A DNA stretch of 64,000 nucleotides from Nonomuraea thailandensis (GTDB taxonomy: Bacteria; Actinomycetota; Actinomycetes; Streptosporangiales; Streptosporangiaceae), in the NCBI RefSeq assembly GCF_024172165.1, contig NZ_JAMZEB010000002.1, positions 1,054,001 to 1,118,000 on the forward strand. The letters are read 5' to 3'. The notes below the pieces were generated by a model. The model had not been told where the DNA came from. It searched no databases and was given only the letters and a program-made list of their open reading frames with translations. This document shows positions 8,368-18,083 of this stretch, in pieces. The position numbers and the translations under genes were made by a program. Position 1 is the stretch's first letter. Each line of letters starts with the position of its first letter.

Positions 8368-8433
8368 CGCTGACGCCGCCTCTGAACGGCGGGCCGGTGC
8401 GCTGACGTCGCTGACGGTCGGCGCGGTCGGCGC

Positions 8434-8465
8434 GGGCGGTGCGGCTCGCGGGCGGTGCGGCTCGC
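8434..8465. repeat. 16-bp direct repeat
   Basis: GGGCGGTGCGGCTCGC occurs twice head to tail between the CGNR gene and the kinase gene, with further imperfect copies just downstream. It looks like simple slippage in a GC-rich spacer. Confidence 0.8.
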
Positions 8466-8582
8466 GGGCGTCGGGTCGGTGCGCTGGCGCGGCTCGCGGG
8501 TGGCGGAACGGCCTACAAGTCTGGATTTATCCCGCTAAGGTGCATGGGGTCCGTCCCGGCCGTCACAGGAGTCACGCCGCCC

Positions 8583-10082
<1,500 letters not shown>

Positions 10083-10095
10083 CCACCCCGGGAGC

Positions 10096-10863
10096 TCACC
10101 CGGCGGCGCCGCGCATCTCCTCCTCGATGTCGCGCGCCGTCACGGCCAGCGCGCCGACCAGGCCCGGCAGCCGGTCGCGCGAGAACCGCGTGGTGGGCAT
10201 CGACACCGACACGGCCGCCTGCGCCGTGCCGTCCATGCCGCGCACGGCCCGGCCGACGGCGGTGACGCCCGCCTCGGTCCTGCCCGCGTTGATGGCGAAG
10301 CCGCGCTCCCGGGTGGTGCGCAGCTCGCGGCGCAACGCCACCAGGTTGGGCCGCTGGTCGGGCCGGTCGGCCCACTTGTCCTCGCTGTAGAGCATGTCGA
10401 GCCGTTCGGGCGGCAGGTCGGCGAGCATGACCTTGCCGCCGGAGGCCAGGTGGGCGGGGAAGACCATGCCCTCGCGGTTGCCCACGCGCAGCGCCTGGGT
10501 GCACTCCACCGTGCCGATGAACCGTACGTGATCGCCGGACAGGATGGTCAGGTTGGCGCTCTCGCGGACCCGCTCGACCAGCGCCGACAGGTGCGGCATG
10601 GCGATGGCGCGCAGCCGCGAGGTGTGGGACAGGGAGCTGGCGCCCAGCGAGAGCACGGGCCCGGCCGCGTACCTGCGGTCCTCGAACTGCACCGCGAAAT
10701 CCCGGTACACCAGCATGGCCAGCAGCCGGTGCGCGGTGGACGGCGCCACGCCGAGCCGCTCGGCGGCCTCGCCGACCCCGAGCGGGCCCTCCACCTGCAG
10801 CATCACCGCGAGCTGGAGGGCGTAGTCGACGCTGCGGATGGCGTAGTTGGGTGGATTCTTCAC
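10096..10863 (-). CDS. IclR-family regulator of the gentisate operon
   Basis: 255 residues. The N-terminal winged helix (YALQLAVMLQVEGPLGVGEAAERLGVAPSTAHRLLAML) is typical of IclR, and the C-terminal effector domain shows the ASGGKVMLA and RERGFAINAGRTEAGVTAVG segments of the family. It starts at GTG 10863 and faces the gentisate dioxygenase operon across about 97 bases, the usual layout of an IclR regulator controlling aromatic catabolism. The effector is probably 3-hydroxybenzoate or gentisate, by inference. Confidence 0.92.
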   Translation of the reverse strand: MKNPPNYAIRSVDYALQLAVMLQVEGPLGVGEAAERLGVAPSTAHRLLAMLVYRDFAVQFEDRRYAAGPVLSLGASSLSHTSRLRAIAMPHLSALVERVRESANLTILSGDHVRFIGTVECTQALRVGNREGMVFPAHLASGGKVMLADLPPERLDMLYSEDKWADRPDQRPNLVALRRELRTTRERGFAINAGRTEAGVTAVGRAVRGMDGTAQAAVSVSMPTTRFSRDRLPGLVGALAVTARDIEEEMRGAAG

Positions 10864-10865
10864 AG

Positions 10866-10885
10866 CAGAATGTCCTGTTCTTCTG
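10866..10885. promoter_or_regulatory. Possible IclR operator
   Basis: CAGAA and TTCTG arms enclose a 10-base centre directly before the IclR GTG, inside the divergent promoter region. It is a short and imperfect palindrome, so the assignment is tentative. Confidence 0.35.
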
Positions 10886-10960
10886 GTACGCCCAGGCTAC
10901 AAGCTGGCACTACAGCATCGAGCCGCACGCCGACGCCGTGTCACCCACGAAGGAGCCAGC

Positions 10961-12106
10961 ATGACCCAGACCGCGAACCAGCCCGTGCGCCTCGCCGTGG
11001 TCGACGCCCCGGACCAGCCGGCCCCGTCGCCCGCGCTGGAAGAGCTGTACCGCGGCTTCGAGCAGGAGCTGCTGGTCCCGCTCTGGACCGAGATCGGCGA
11101 CCTGATGCCGGCGCACCCGCGCGCCAAGGCCGTCCCGCACCTGTGGCGCTGGGAGCGCCTGCTGACCCTGGCGGACCAGGCCGGCCACCTGGTGCCGGTC
11201 GGCCGCGGCGGAGAGCGGCGCGCGATCGCGCTGGCGAACCCGTCCCTGGGCGGCCGGCCGTTCGCCACGCCGACGTTGTGGGCGGCGATCCAGTACCTGA
11301 TGCCGGGCGAGGACGCCCCCGAGCACCGGCACACCCAGCACGCGTTCCGGTTCGTCGTCGAGGGCGAGGGCGTGTGGACCGTCGTCGGACGCGACCCGGT
11401 GCCGATGCGGCGCGGCGACTTCCTGCCCCAGGTCGGCTGGAACTGGCACGCCCACCACAACGGCGCCGCCGAGCCGATGGCCTGGATCGACGGCCTGGAC
11501 ATCCCCTTCCAGTACGCCGTGGACGCGCAGTTCTTCGAGTTCGGCCGCGACCGGATCTCCGACGCCGAGCGCATCACCCCGGACCGTTCCCGCTCCGAGC
11601 GGCTGTGGGGGCACCCCGGCCTGCGGCCCGTCTCCGCGCCCGGCCCGCAGCCCGGCACCCCGCTGCTGGCCTACCGCTGGGCCGACACGGACCGCGCGCT
11701 GGCCGACCAGCTCGACCTGGAGGCCGAGGGGTACGCGGGCACCGTCGAGCCCGGCCACGCCGCCGTGCGCTACACCAACCCGACGACCGGCGGCGACGTG
11801 CTGCCGACCATCAGGGCGGAGATGCACCGGATCCGCGCAGGCGCCGAGACCGCGCCCCGCCGCGAGGCAGGCTCCTCGGTCTACCAGGTCTTCGACGGTA
11901 GCGGGCGCGTCACGGTCGGCGGCACCACGTGGTCGGTGACCCGCGGCGACCTGTTCGTCGTTCCGTCCTGGCTGCCGTTCTCGGCCAGGTCCGAGGCCTC
12001 GGCGTCCGACTCCGACTCGGGCGCCCTCGATCTGTTCAGGTTCAGCGACGGGCCGGTCTTCGAGGCGCTGCACCTCGACCGCGTCGCCGTGGAAGCCAAC
12101 GTCTAG
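10961..12106 (+). CDS. gtdA: Gentisate 1,2-dioxygenase
   Basis: About 381 residues with two cupin halves. The first carries the iron site, PEHRHTQHAFRFVVEGEG, with the His cluster used to bind Fe(II). GWNWHAHHNG and the second half (VYQVFDGSGRVTVGG, RGDLFVVPSW) complete the bicupin. It opens gentisate between the carboxyl and hydroxyl carbons to give maleylpyruvate. It is the first gene of a tight operon with the fumarylpyruvate hydrolase, isomerase and 3-hydroxybenzoate hydroxylase. AAGGAG lies 6 bases before ATG 10961. Salicylate or hydroxynaphthoate dioxygenases are relatives, but the operon supports gentisate. Confidence 0.93.
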   Translation: MTQTANQPVRLAVVDAPDQPAPSPALEELYRGFEQELLVPLWTEIGDLMPAHPRAKAVPHLWRWERLLTLADQAGHLVPVGRGGERRAIALANPSLGGRPFATPTLWAAIQYLMPGEDAPEHRHTQHAFRFVVEGEGVWTVVGRDPVPMRRGDFLPQVGWNWHAHHNGAAEPMAWIDGLDIPFQYAVDAQFFEFGRDRISDAERITPDRSRSERLWGHPGLRPVSAPGPQPGTPLLAYRWADTDRALADQLDLEAEGYAGTVEPGHAAVRYTNPTTGGDVLPTIRAEMHRIRAGAETAPRREAGSSVYQVFDGSGRVTVGGTTWSVTRGDLFVVPSWLPFSARSEASASDSDSGALDLFRFSDGPVFEALHLDRVAVEANV

Positions 12107-12122
12107 TGGAAAGAAACAACGC

Positions 12123-12974
12123 ATGAAGCTCGCCACCATCCGCACCTCCGACGGCCGCACCAGGGCCGTGCGCGTGGACGGGGACACCCTCGTCGACCTC
12201 GGCCTCACCGACGTGGGCGAGCTGCTGGCCCAGCCCGGCTGGGCGGAGCGCGCCGCGCAGGCGGACGGCGACGCGGTCGAGAGCGCCGGGTTCGCGCCCG
12301 TCGTCCCCCGGCCCGGCAAGATCGTCTGCATCGGGCTGAACTACCGCAAGCACATCCTGGAGATGGGCCGGGAGCTGCCGGAGCACCCGACGCTGTTCGC
12401 CAAGTACCCGGAGGCGCTCATCGGCGCGTACGACGAGATCCTGCTGCCGCCCGAGTCCGAGCAGGTGGACTGGGAGGCCGAGCTGGCCGTCGTCATCGGC
12501 AGGCGGGTACGCCGGGCCACCGAGGCCGAGGCGGACGCGGCCATCGCCGGGTTCGCCGTGCTCAACGACGTCACCATGCGCGACTGGCAGTACCGCTCCC
12601 CGGTCTGGCTGCAGGGCAAGACCTGGGAGGCCAGCACGCCGTTCGGCCCATACCTGGTCACGCCCGGCGACCTGCCCGGCGGCACCCGCCCCTCGCTCAC
12701 CCTGACCGGTTCGGTGGACGGCGAGGTGGTGCAGCAGGCCGACACCGCGGACCTGGTCTTCGACCCCGTCGCGCTGGTCCGGTACGTCTCCACGATCCTC
12801 ACCCTCCACCCGGGCGACGTCATCGCGACGGGCACGCCCGGCGGGGTGGGGCACGCCCGCAAGCCCGCCCGCTACCTCGCCGACGGCAGCGTCCTGACCA
12901 CCGAGATCACCGGCCTGGGCCGCTCGGAGTCCAAGGCCGTGGCGGAGACCCCCGCCGCCGGGCGCCCGGCCTGA
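12123..12974 (+). CDS. Fumarylpyruvate hydrolase (FAH family)
   Basis: 283 residues. A small N-terminal domain (MKLATIR...) precedes the FAH fold with CIGLNYRKHILEMG, DWEAELAVVIG (metal-binding acidic residues), DVTMRDWQ, QGKTWEASTPFGPYLV and the closing HPGDVIATGTPGGVGHAR. In this operon it should hydrolyse fumarylpyruvate to fumarate and pyruvate, the last step of the gentisate route. The family is broad, so the specific substrate rests on gene context. Its stop overlaps the start of the next gene. Confidence 0.9.
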   Translation: MKLATIRTSDGRTRAVRVDGDTLVDLGLTDVGELLAQPGWAERAAQADGDAVESAGFAPVVPRPGKIVCIGLNYRKHILEMGRELPEHPTLFAKYPEALIGAYDEILLPPESEQVDWEAELAVVIGRRVRRATEAEADAAIAGFAVLNDVTMRDWQYRSPVWLQGKTWEASTPFGPYLVTPGDLPGGTRPSLTLTGSVDGEVVQQADTADLVFDPVALVRYVSTILTLHPGDVIATGTPGGVGHARKPARYLADGSVLTTEITGLGRSESKAVAETPAAGRPA

Positions 12975-13774
12975 TGGCCGCCCGGCGGAGCCTGGCCGAC
13001 AGCCTGCGCTGGACGGCCGAGGGCACGAGGACGTTCTCCGCGACGCTGGCCGGCCTGCCGGACGACCGGCTGGACGCGCCGACGGCGCTGGCCGGCTGGA
13101 CGGGCAGGCACCTGGTCGCCCACGTCGCCGCCAACGCCGACGCGCTGCTCAACCTGGCGCACTGGGCGCGCACCGGCGAGGAACGGCCGATGTACGCCTC
13201 GGCCGCGCAGCGCGACGCCGACATCCAGGCCGGCGCCCAGCGCTCGGCGGCCGAGCTGCGATCCTGGGCCGTGAGCTCCGCGGAGCTGCTCGACCGGCGG
13301 CTGTCCGAGCTGGACGAGCGCCAGTGGGGCCACCTGGTCCGCACCGCCCAGGGCCGCACCGTCCCCGCGGCCGAGGTCCCCTGGATGCGGGCCAGGGAGG
13401 TCATGGTGCACGCCGTCGATCTCGGCGCCGGGGTGGGCTTCGGCGACCTGCCCGCGGACTTCCTGGCCGCCCTGATCGACGACATCACGGCCAAGCGGTC
13501 CGCCGCGGGCGACGGCCCCGCCCTCGCCCTCACGGCGACCGGCCACAGCGGCACCCGGACCGTCCCGGGCGCCGGCGACCCCGTGGAGGTCACCGGCAGG
13601 TGGTCCGTCGCGGGCGCCGGCGATCCCGGAGAGGTCACCGGCAGGTGGTCGGTCACGGGCGCCGGCGATCCCGCGGAGGTCACGGCCACCCTCGCCGAGC
13701 TGGCGGCCTACCTCTCGGGCCGCGCGGCCGGCCCGGGCGACCGGCCCGCCCCCGCGCTGCCTCGCTGGTTGTAG
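12974..13774 (+). CDS. Maleylpyruvate isomerase, mycothiol-dependent type
   Basis: 266 residues of the DinB-like mycothiol maleylpyruvate isomerase family. ALAGWTGRHLVAHVAANADAL carries the conserved metal-binding His pair, with the third ligand expected around VMVHAVDLGAG. It turns maleylpyruvate into fumarylpyruvate using mycothiol as cofactor. Unusually, the C-terminal region holds nearly three copies of a 15-residue unit (GAGDPxEVTGRWSV) where homologues have one short segment before the final AAYLSGR helix; this is encoded by a 45-bp tandem repeat. Coupled to the upstream gene by an ATGA-type overlap. Confidence 0.9.
   Translation: MAARRSLADSLRWTAEGTRTFSATLAGLPDDRLDAPTALAGWTGRHLVAHVAANADALLNLAHWARTGEERPMYASAAQRDADIQAGAQRSAAELRSWAVSSAELLDRRLSELDERQWGHLVRTAQGRTVPAAEVPWMRAREVMVHAVDLGAGVGFGDLPADFLAALIDDITAKRSAAGDGPALALTATGHSGTRTVPGAGDPVEVTGRWSVAGAGDPGEVTGRWSVTGAGDPAEVTATLAELAAYLSGRAAGPGDRPAPALPRWL
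13567..13684. repeat. 45-bp in-frame tandem repeat inside the isomerase gene
   Basis: Units start at 13567, 13612 and 13657 (GGGCGCCGGCGA each time) and run for 2.6 copies. The period is a multiple of three, so the reading frame is kept and the protein gains 15-residue repeats near its C-terminus. Confidence 0.95.
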
Positions 13775-13809
13775 GCGGCGCAAGCGCAATGATGGAAGGA
13801 ACCCCTCAG

Positions 13810-15015
13810 GTGACCAGTAACGACGTCGATGTGATCGTCGTGGGCGGCGGCATCGGCGGCCTGTCCAACGCCCTCGCCCTCACCCGCAAGGGGCTGCGGG
13901 TGCGGGTGCTGGAGCGGGCACAGGAGTTCGGCGAGGTCGGCGCCGGCCTGCAGATCGCGCCCAACTGCACGCGCATCCTCGACCGCTGGGGCCTGCTCGA
14001 CGAGATCACCTCGCTCGGCGTGCTCCCGGAGAACATCGTCATGAAGGACGCCGTCGACGGCAGCGTCCTGACCAGGCTCGACCTGCACGACGTGGAGCGG
14101 CGCTACGGCTTCCCGTACATGGTGATCCACCGCAGCGACCTGCACGGCACGCTGCTGCGCGCGTGCAGGGAGGCGGGGGTGGACCTGGTCACCGACGTGG
14201 CGGTGACCGGGTACGAGCAGGCGCCGGGCGGCGCGGTCGCCGTGCACGACGGGGGCGGGGAGCACGGCGCGGTGGTGATCGCGGCCGACGGCCTGCACTC
14301 GGTGGCCCGGCGGATCCTGAGCGACGACGAGCCGGTCAACTCCGCGTACGTCGCCTACCGGGGCGCCGTGCCGTTCGACCGGGTCGCCGACCTCGACGTG
14401 CACACCAAGGACGTGGTCGTCTACGTCGGCCCCCGCTGCCACTTCGTGCAGTACCCCCTGCGCCAGGGGGAGATGTTCAACCAGGTGGCGGTGTTCGAGT
14501 CGGGCAGGGCGCTGGCAGGCGAGGCCGACTGGGGCACGCCCGACGAGCTCGACGCGGCCTTCGAGGGCGCCTGCGAGCAGGTGCGGGCCGGGCTGCCGCT
14601 GATGTGGCGCGACCGCTGGTGGCGGATGTTCGACCGTGACCCGATCATGAACTGGGTCAGCGGCAGGATCGTCCTGACCGGGGACGCGGCGCATCCGCCG
14701 CTCCAGTACCTCGCGCAGGGCGCGGTCATGGCCATCGAGGACGCCTGGGTGCTGTCCGAGCACGTGGGCGGGGCGGGGGGCGACTGGGACGCCGCGCTGG
14801 CGGCGTACAACGCGGTCCGCACCGAGCACTGCCGCCGCGTGCTGACCACCGCGCGCGCGTGGGGCGAGCTGTGGCACCACGACGGCGACAAGCGGTTGTG
14901 GCGCAACGGCGTGCTGCGGGGGCGCGACGTCCACGACTACGCCTACGTGGACTGGCTCTTCGGGCCGACCGCGCTCACCCCCGAGCAGGAGCCGCCCATG
15001 TTCCGGACGGGCTGA
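13810..15015 (+). CDS. 3-hydroxybenzoate 6-monooxygenase (FAD-dependent)
   Basis: About 401 residues, class A flavoprotein monooxygenase. VIVVGGGIGGLSNALAL is the FAD dinucleotide fold, the central AADGLHSVAR is the DG motif, and VLTGDAAHPPLQYLAQGAV is the GD motif in the form typical of 3-hydroxybenzoate 6-hydroxylases. It would convert 3-hydroxybenzoate to gentisate with NADH and oxygen. GTG 13810 is preferred because GGAAGGA ends 9 bases before it; the upstream ATGs at 13789 and 13792 lack a ribosome-binding site. It is the last gene of the gentisate operon. Salicylate 5-hydroxylating activity is a less likely alternative. Confidence 0.9.
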   Translation: MTSNDVDVIVVGGGIGGLSNALALTRKGLRVRVLERAQEFGEVGAGLQIAPNCTRILDRWGLLDEITSLGVLPENIVMKDAVDGSVLTRLDLHDVERRYGFPYMVIHRSDLHGTLLRACREAGVDLVTDVAVTGYEQAPGGAVAVHDGGGEHGAVVIAADGLHSVARRILSDDEPVNSAYVAYRGAVPFDRVADLDVHTKDVVVYVGPRCHFVQYPLRQGEMFNQVAVFESGRALAGEADWGTPDELDAAFEGACEQVRAGLPLMWRDRWWRMFDRDPIMNWVSGRIVLTGDAAHPPLQYLAQGAVMAIEDAWVLSEHVGGAGGDWDAALAAYNAVRTEHCRRVLTTARAWGELWHHDGDKRLWRNGVLRGRDVHDYAYVDWLFGPTALTPEQEPPMFRTG

Positions 15016-15048
15016 ACGGGAGCCGGGGCGGCCGTGTCATAGTGAGTC

Positions 15049-15978
15049 ATGAGCCAGGAAGCGCCGCCCGTGAAGGACGTCCCCGCCGAGCAGGCCGCCC
15101 GCGAGGAGGCCCTGGTCCGGCAGGTGCTGGCGGCCTTCGACGGCACGCCGTCGCCGCGGCTCAGGCAGCTCGTCCAGGCCCTGGCCGGGCACCTGCACGC
15201 CTTCGTCCGCGAGACCCGGCTCACCACGCAGGAGTGGGAGGCCGCGATCGGCTTCCTCACCGCGTGCGGGCACATCACCGACGACCGGCGGCAGGAGTTC
15301 ATCCTGCTGTCCGACGTGCTGGGCCTGTCGATGCAGACGATCGCGGTCAACAACGAGGCGCGCGGCGAGGCGACCGAGGCGACCGTGCTCGGGCCGTTCT
15401 TCGTGGAGGGCGCGCCGGAGATCCCGATCGGCGGCGACATGTCCGGCGGCGCCGCCGGTGAGCCGTGCTGGGTGGAGGGCGTCGTCAGGGACACGGCGGG
15501 CGAGCCCGTCCCGCACGCCAGGATCGAGGTGTGGGAGGCCGACGCCGACGGCTCCTACGACGTGCAGTACGGCGACGACAGGATCGCGGGCCGGGCCCGC
15601 CTCCACAGCGACGACCAGGGCCGCTTCGCCTTCTGGGGCGTCACCCCGACGCCGTACCCGATCCCGTCCGACGGCCCGGTCGGCGACCTGCTGCGGGCCA
15701 CGGGGCGCTCCCCGATGCGCGCCTCCCACCTGCACTTCATGGTCTCCGCCGAGGGGCTGCGCACGCTCGTGACGCACATCTTCGTCCGCGGCTGCGCCTA
15801 CCTGGAGCGCGACAGCGTCTTCGGCGTCAAGGAGTCGCTGATCAGGGACTTCGCCAGGCAGGAGGCCGGCACGCCCGCCCCCGGCGGCCGGGAGATCGCC
15901 GGGCCGTGGACGCGCGTGCGCTTCGACATCGTCCTGGCCTCCGGAGAGGAGGCCGAGGACACGGGCGCCACCGGCTAG
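15049..15978 (+). CDS. Intradiol ring-cleavage dioxygenase (hydroxyquinol/catechol 1,2-dioxygenase type)
   Basis: 309 residues. An N-terminal helical domain (about 1-105) is followed by the Fe(III) beta-sandwich. Ligands are visible: Tyr in GSYDVQY, Tyr in [12 protein letters not shown] and the His pair in [23 protein letters not shown] matches hydroxyquinol 1,2-dioxygenases best, although catechol or chlorocatechol cannot be excluded. It would open a diol ring to a muconate-type product. It follows the gentisate operon after 33 bases but does a different chemistry, so it may act on a side product or be transcribed separately. Its stop overlaps the convergent glycosyltransferase stop within CTAG. 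Confidence 0.88.
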   Translation: MSQEAPPVKDVPAEQAAREEALVRQVLAAFDGTPSPRLRQLVQALAGHLHAFVRETRLTTQEWEAAIGFLTACGHITDDRRQEFILLSDVLGLSMQTIAVNNEARGEATEATVLGPFFVEGAPEIPIGGDMSGGAAGEPCWVEGVVRDTAGEPVPHARIEVWEADADGSYDVQYGDDRIAGRARLHSDDQGRFAFWGVTPTPYPIPSDGPVGDLLRATGRSPMRASHLHFMVSAEGLRTLVTHIFVRGCAYLERDSVFGVKESLIRDFARQEAGTPAPGGREIAGPWTRVRFDIVLASGEEAEDTGATG

Positions 15979-17153
15979 CGGGCCGCCCGTACGTCGGTGT
16001 CGATCGGCTCGCCGTTGGCCAGCGCGGTGAACAGCCTGTCCCACAGCGGCATCACGACGTGCGGGGTGTAGCCGTAGGCCGTCTCGGCCGCGGCGGCGCC
16101 CAGCCGCAACCGCAGCTCGCGATCGCCCATCGCCCGGCCGAGCGCCTCGGTCAGCGCGGGCACGTTGCGCGGCGGCACCAGCAGCCCGTCCTTGCCGGGC
16201 GTCAGCACGTCGGCGGGCCCGGTCGGGCAGTCGAAGGCGACGATCGGCAGGGCGTGGCCCATGGCCTCGATCATGGCCATCGGCAGCCCCTCGATCCGGG
16301 AGCTGAGCGCGTAGACCGACGCCTTGGCCAGCTCCTCGTGGATGCGGTTGCTGCGGCCCATCAGCCGGATCCTGTCGCCGGCGCCGGCCTCGTCGATGCG
16401 CTTCTGCAGCCGCTCCTTCGAGGGCCCGGTGCCGAAGATGCGCAGCTTCCACTCCGGGTGCTCCTCCGCGGTGGCGGCGAAGGCCGGGATGAGCATGTCG
16501 AAGCCCTTCTGCGGCACCAGCCTCCCCACGGCGATCACGATCCGGTTGCTCTGGTCGGAGTGCTTGCGCTCCTCCATGTGCACCGCGTTGGGGATGCGCA
16601 CCACCGGCGTGCTCTTGAGCACCTTGCGGTACTCACGGCGGCTGGTCTCGGTCAGCACGGCGATCGCGTCGAAGCCGCCGTAGTGGCGGACGATCTGCTC
16701 GCGGACCCGCTCGTGGTACGAGGCCAGGTTCATGTGCTCCTGGGCGACGCGGATCACGCTGGAGGAGCCGCGGCGGGCCGAGATCAGGTTCAGCGCGGGG
16801 CGGGTGGTGACCAGGATGCCGTCACGCAGGCCGGAGACGTAGTCGATGACCGCGGCCTCGACGCGCTCGGTGAAGTACTCCGCCGCGAACTCCCCGTAAG
16901 GGACGATCTTGCCGCGGGCCCGGCGCCACACCTTGCGCGCCAGGGAGTCGGCGGCGATGCCGTCGCGCTGGTCCACCAGCGCCGAGAGCCGCACCCGCGG
17001 GTCGATGGCGAACTGTGGCTCGTTCCTGCGCCGGACCACGCTGACGATCTCGACGTCGTGGCCGGCCTCCGCCATGGCGTTGGCCTGGTTGACGACGGTG
17101 CGGATGGTGCCGCCCATGCCGTAGGCGTGCAGCAGCATGTAGCGGATCTTCAC
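15975..17153 (-). CDS. GT4-family glycosyltransferase
   Basis: About 392 residues. [26 protein letters not shown] is the typical N-terminal acceptor-side opening of a GT-B enzyme. The C-terminal half has [14 protein letters not shown], the donor-site [26 protein letters not shown] (EX7E-like) and GLLVPPRN. It transfers a sugar from a nucleotide donor; the acceptor is unknown. GTG 17153 overlaps the sulfotransferase stop by four bases, so the two are translationally coupled and may together build a sulfated surface glycan or glycolipid (inference). Confidence 0.88.
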   Translation of the reverse strand: MKIRYMLLHAYGMGGTIRTVVNQANAMAEAGHDVEIVSVVRRRNEPQFAIDPRVRLSALVDQRDGIAADSLARKVWRRARGKIVPYGEFAAEYFTERVEAAVIDYVSGLRDGILVTTRPALNLISARRGSSSVIRVAQEHMNLASYHERVREQIVRHYGGFDAIAVLTETSRREYRKVLKSTPVVRIPNAVHMEERKHSDQSNRIVIAVGRLVPQKGFDMLIPAFAATAEEHPEWKLRIFGTGPSKERLQKRIDEAGAGDRIRLMGRSNRIHEELAKASVYALSSRIEGLPMAMIEAMGHALPIVAFDCPTGPADVLTPGKDGLLVPPRNVPALTEALGRAMGDRELRLRLGAAAAETAYGYTPHVVMPLWDRLFTALANGEPIDTDVRAAR

Positions 17154-18031
17154 GTCAGGTACTCCCAGGTCCTGCACATGTCCTTCAGCACGTCAGGGAT
17201 CTGCTCGGGGCGGGGCAGGTCGCGACCGCGTTGTACCGTTCCGGAGCGGATCTTGTCCTTCCAGTCGCCCAGGCCCTTGGTCACCACGTCGGGAGTGCCG
17301 TAGGAGAGCAGCTCGGGCGCCCAGGGCACCTCCAGGAACTCGCAGATGCCGCGGCCGATGCCCTCGGGGTCGGCGGTCAGCTCCTCGTAGCGGACGGTGA
17401 GCCCCGGCAGGGCCTTGCGCGCGCGCTGCACGGCCTTCATGTACCGCAGCGCGTCCGCGGCGGCCTCGTCGGGGGTGCGCTTGCCCGGGCTGGCCTCGTG
17501 CCAGGAGCTGGCGATCGAGGCGGGATGGCGCAGGAGGAAGACGAACCGCGCGTCCGGCCAGCAGGTGGACAGCCGCTCGTAGGCGAACGCGTTCGCCGGC
17601 GTCTTCTCCACGATGAACCGCTTGCCGCTGCGTACCAGCTCCCGGTGGAGCACCCGGTCCCACAGCAGGTGCTCCAGATCGGCCTTGTTGTGGCCGAGTG
17701 CCTCCATGGCCTTTTCCGCCAGCGAAGTGTCGAATTCCACTCTCAACCGGCGTACGTGCAGCTCGTGCGGAGCATGCAGGTCCGGGTGAGCGTTGAGCAT
17801 CGCCCGCAGCAGCGTCGAGCCCGATCGGACCGGCGAGATGATGAACACCGGCGCCTGCACGAGGCGATCGGTCTTCGGATCCGCCGGCGGCCTGAAAGGC
17901 GATTCCGGTCGTTTGACCGGGGCCTTTTCCATGACCGTCGTCGTAGCCGCTTGCCCTGCTTTACCTACTCGGTTGAACTGGAATCCCGTGTACCTCGCCA
18001 GCGCCCCGTTGATAGTGCGCTGCCACTTCAT
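17150..18031 (-). CDS. Sulfotransferase family protein
   Basis: 293 residues. FIISPVRSGSTLLRAMLNAHPDL is the 5'-phosphosulfate loop that binds PAPS, and FLLRHPASIASSWHEA is the 3'-phosphate motif. HAPHELHVRR and VEKTPANAFAYERL fit sulfotransferases of the Sulfotransfer_3 type. It moves sulfate from PAPS to an acceptor that cannot be deduced. It is first in a two-gene operon with a GT4 glycosyltransferase. No signal peptide or transmembrane anchor is seen, so a cytosolic location is likely. Confidence 0.85.
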   Translation of the reverse strand: MKWQRTINGALARYTGFQFNRVGKAGQAATTTVMEKAPVKRPESPFRPPADPKTDRLVQAPVFIISPVRSGSTLLRAMLNAHPDLHAPHELHVRRLRVEFDTSLAEKAMEALGHNKADLEHLLWDRVLHRELVRSGKRFIVEKTPANAFAYERLSTCWPDARFVFLLRHPASIASSWHEASPGKRTPDEAAADALRYMKAVQRARKALPGLTVRYEELTADPEGIGRGICEFLEVPWAPELLSYGTPDVVTKGLGDWKDKIRSGTVQRGRDLPRPEQIPDVLKDMCRTWEYLT

Positions 18032-18083
18032 GACCCGGAGAGTACCCGGCCTACCTGGAAATTGCCTGAAGAAGAACGGCGGC

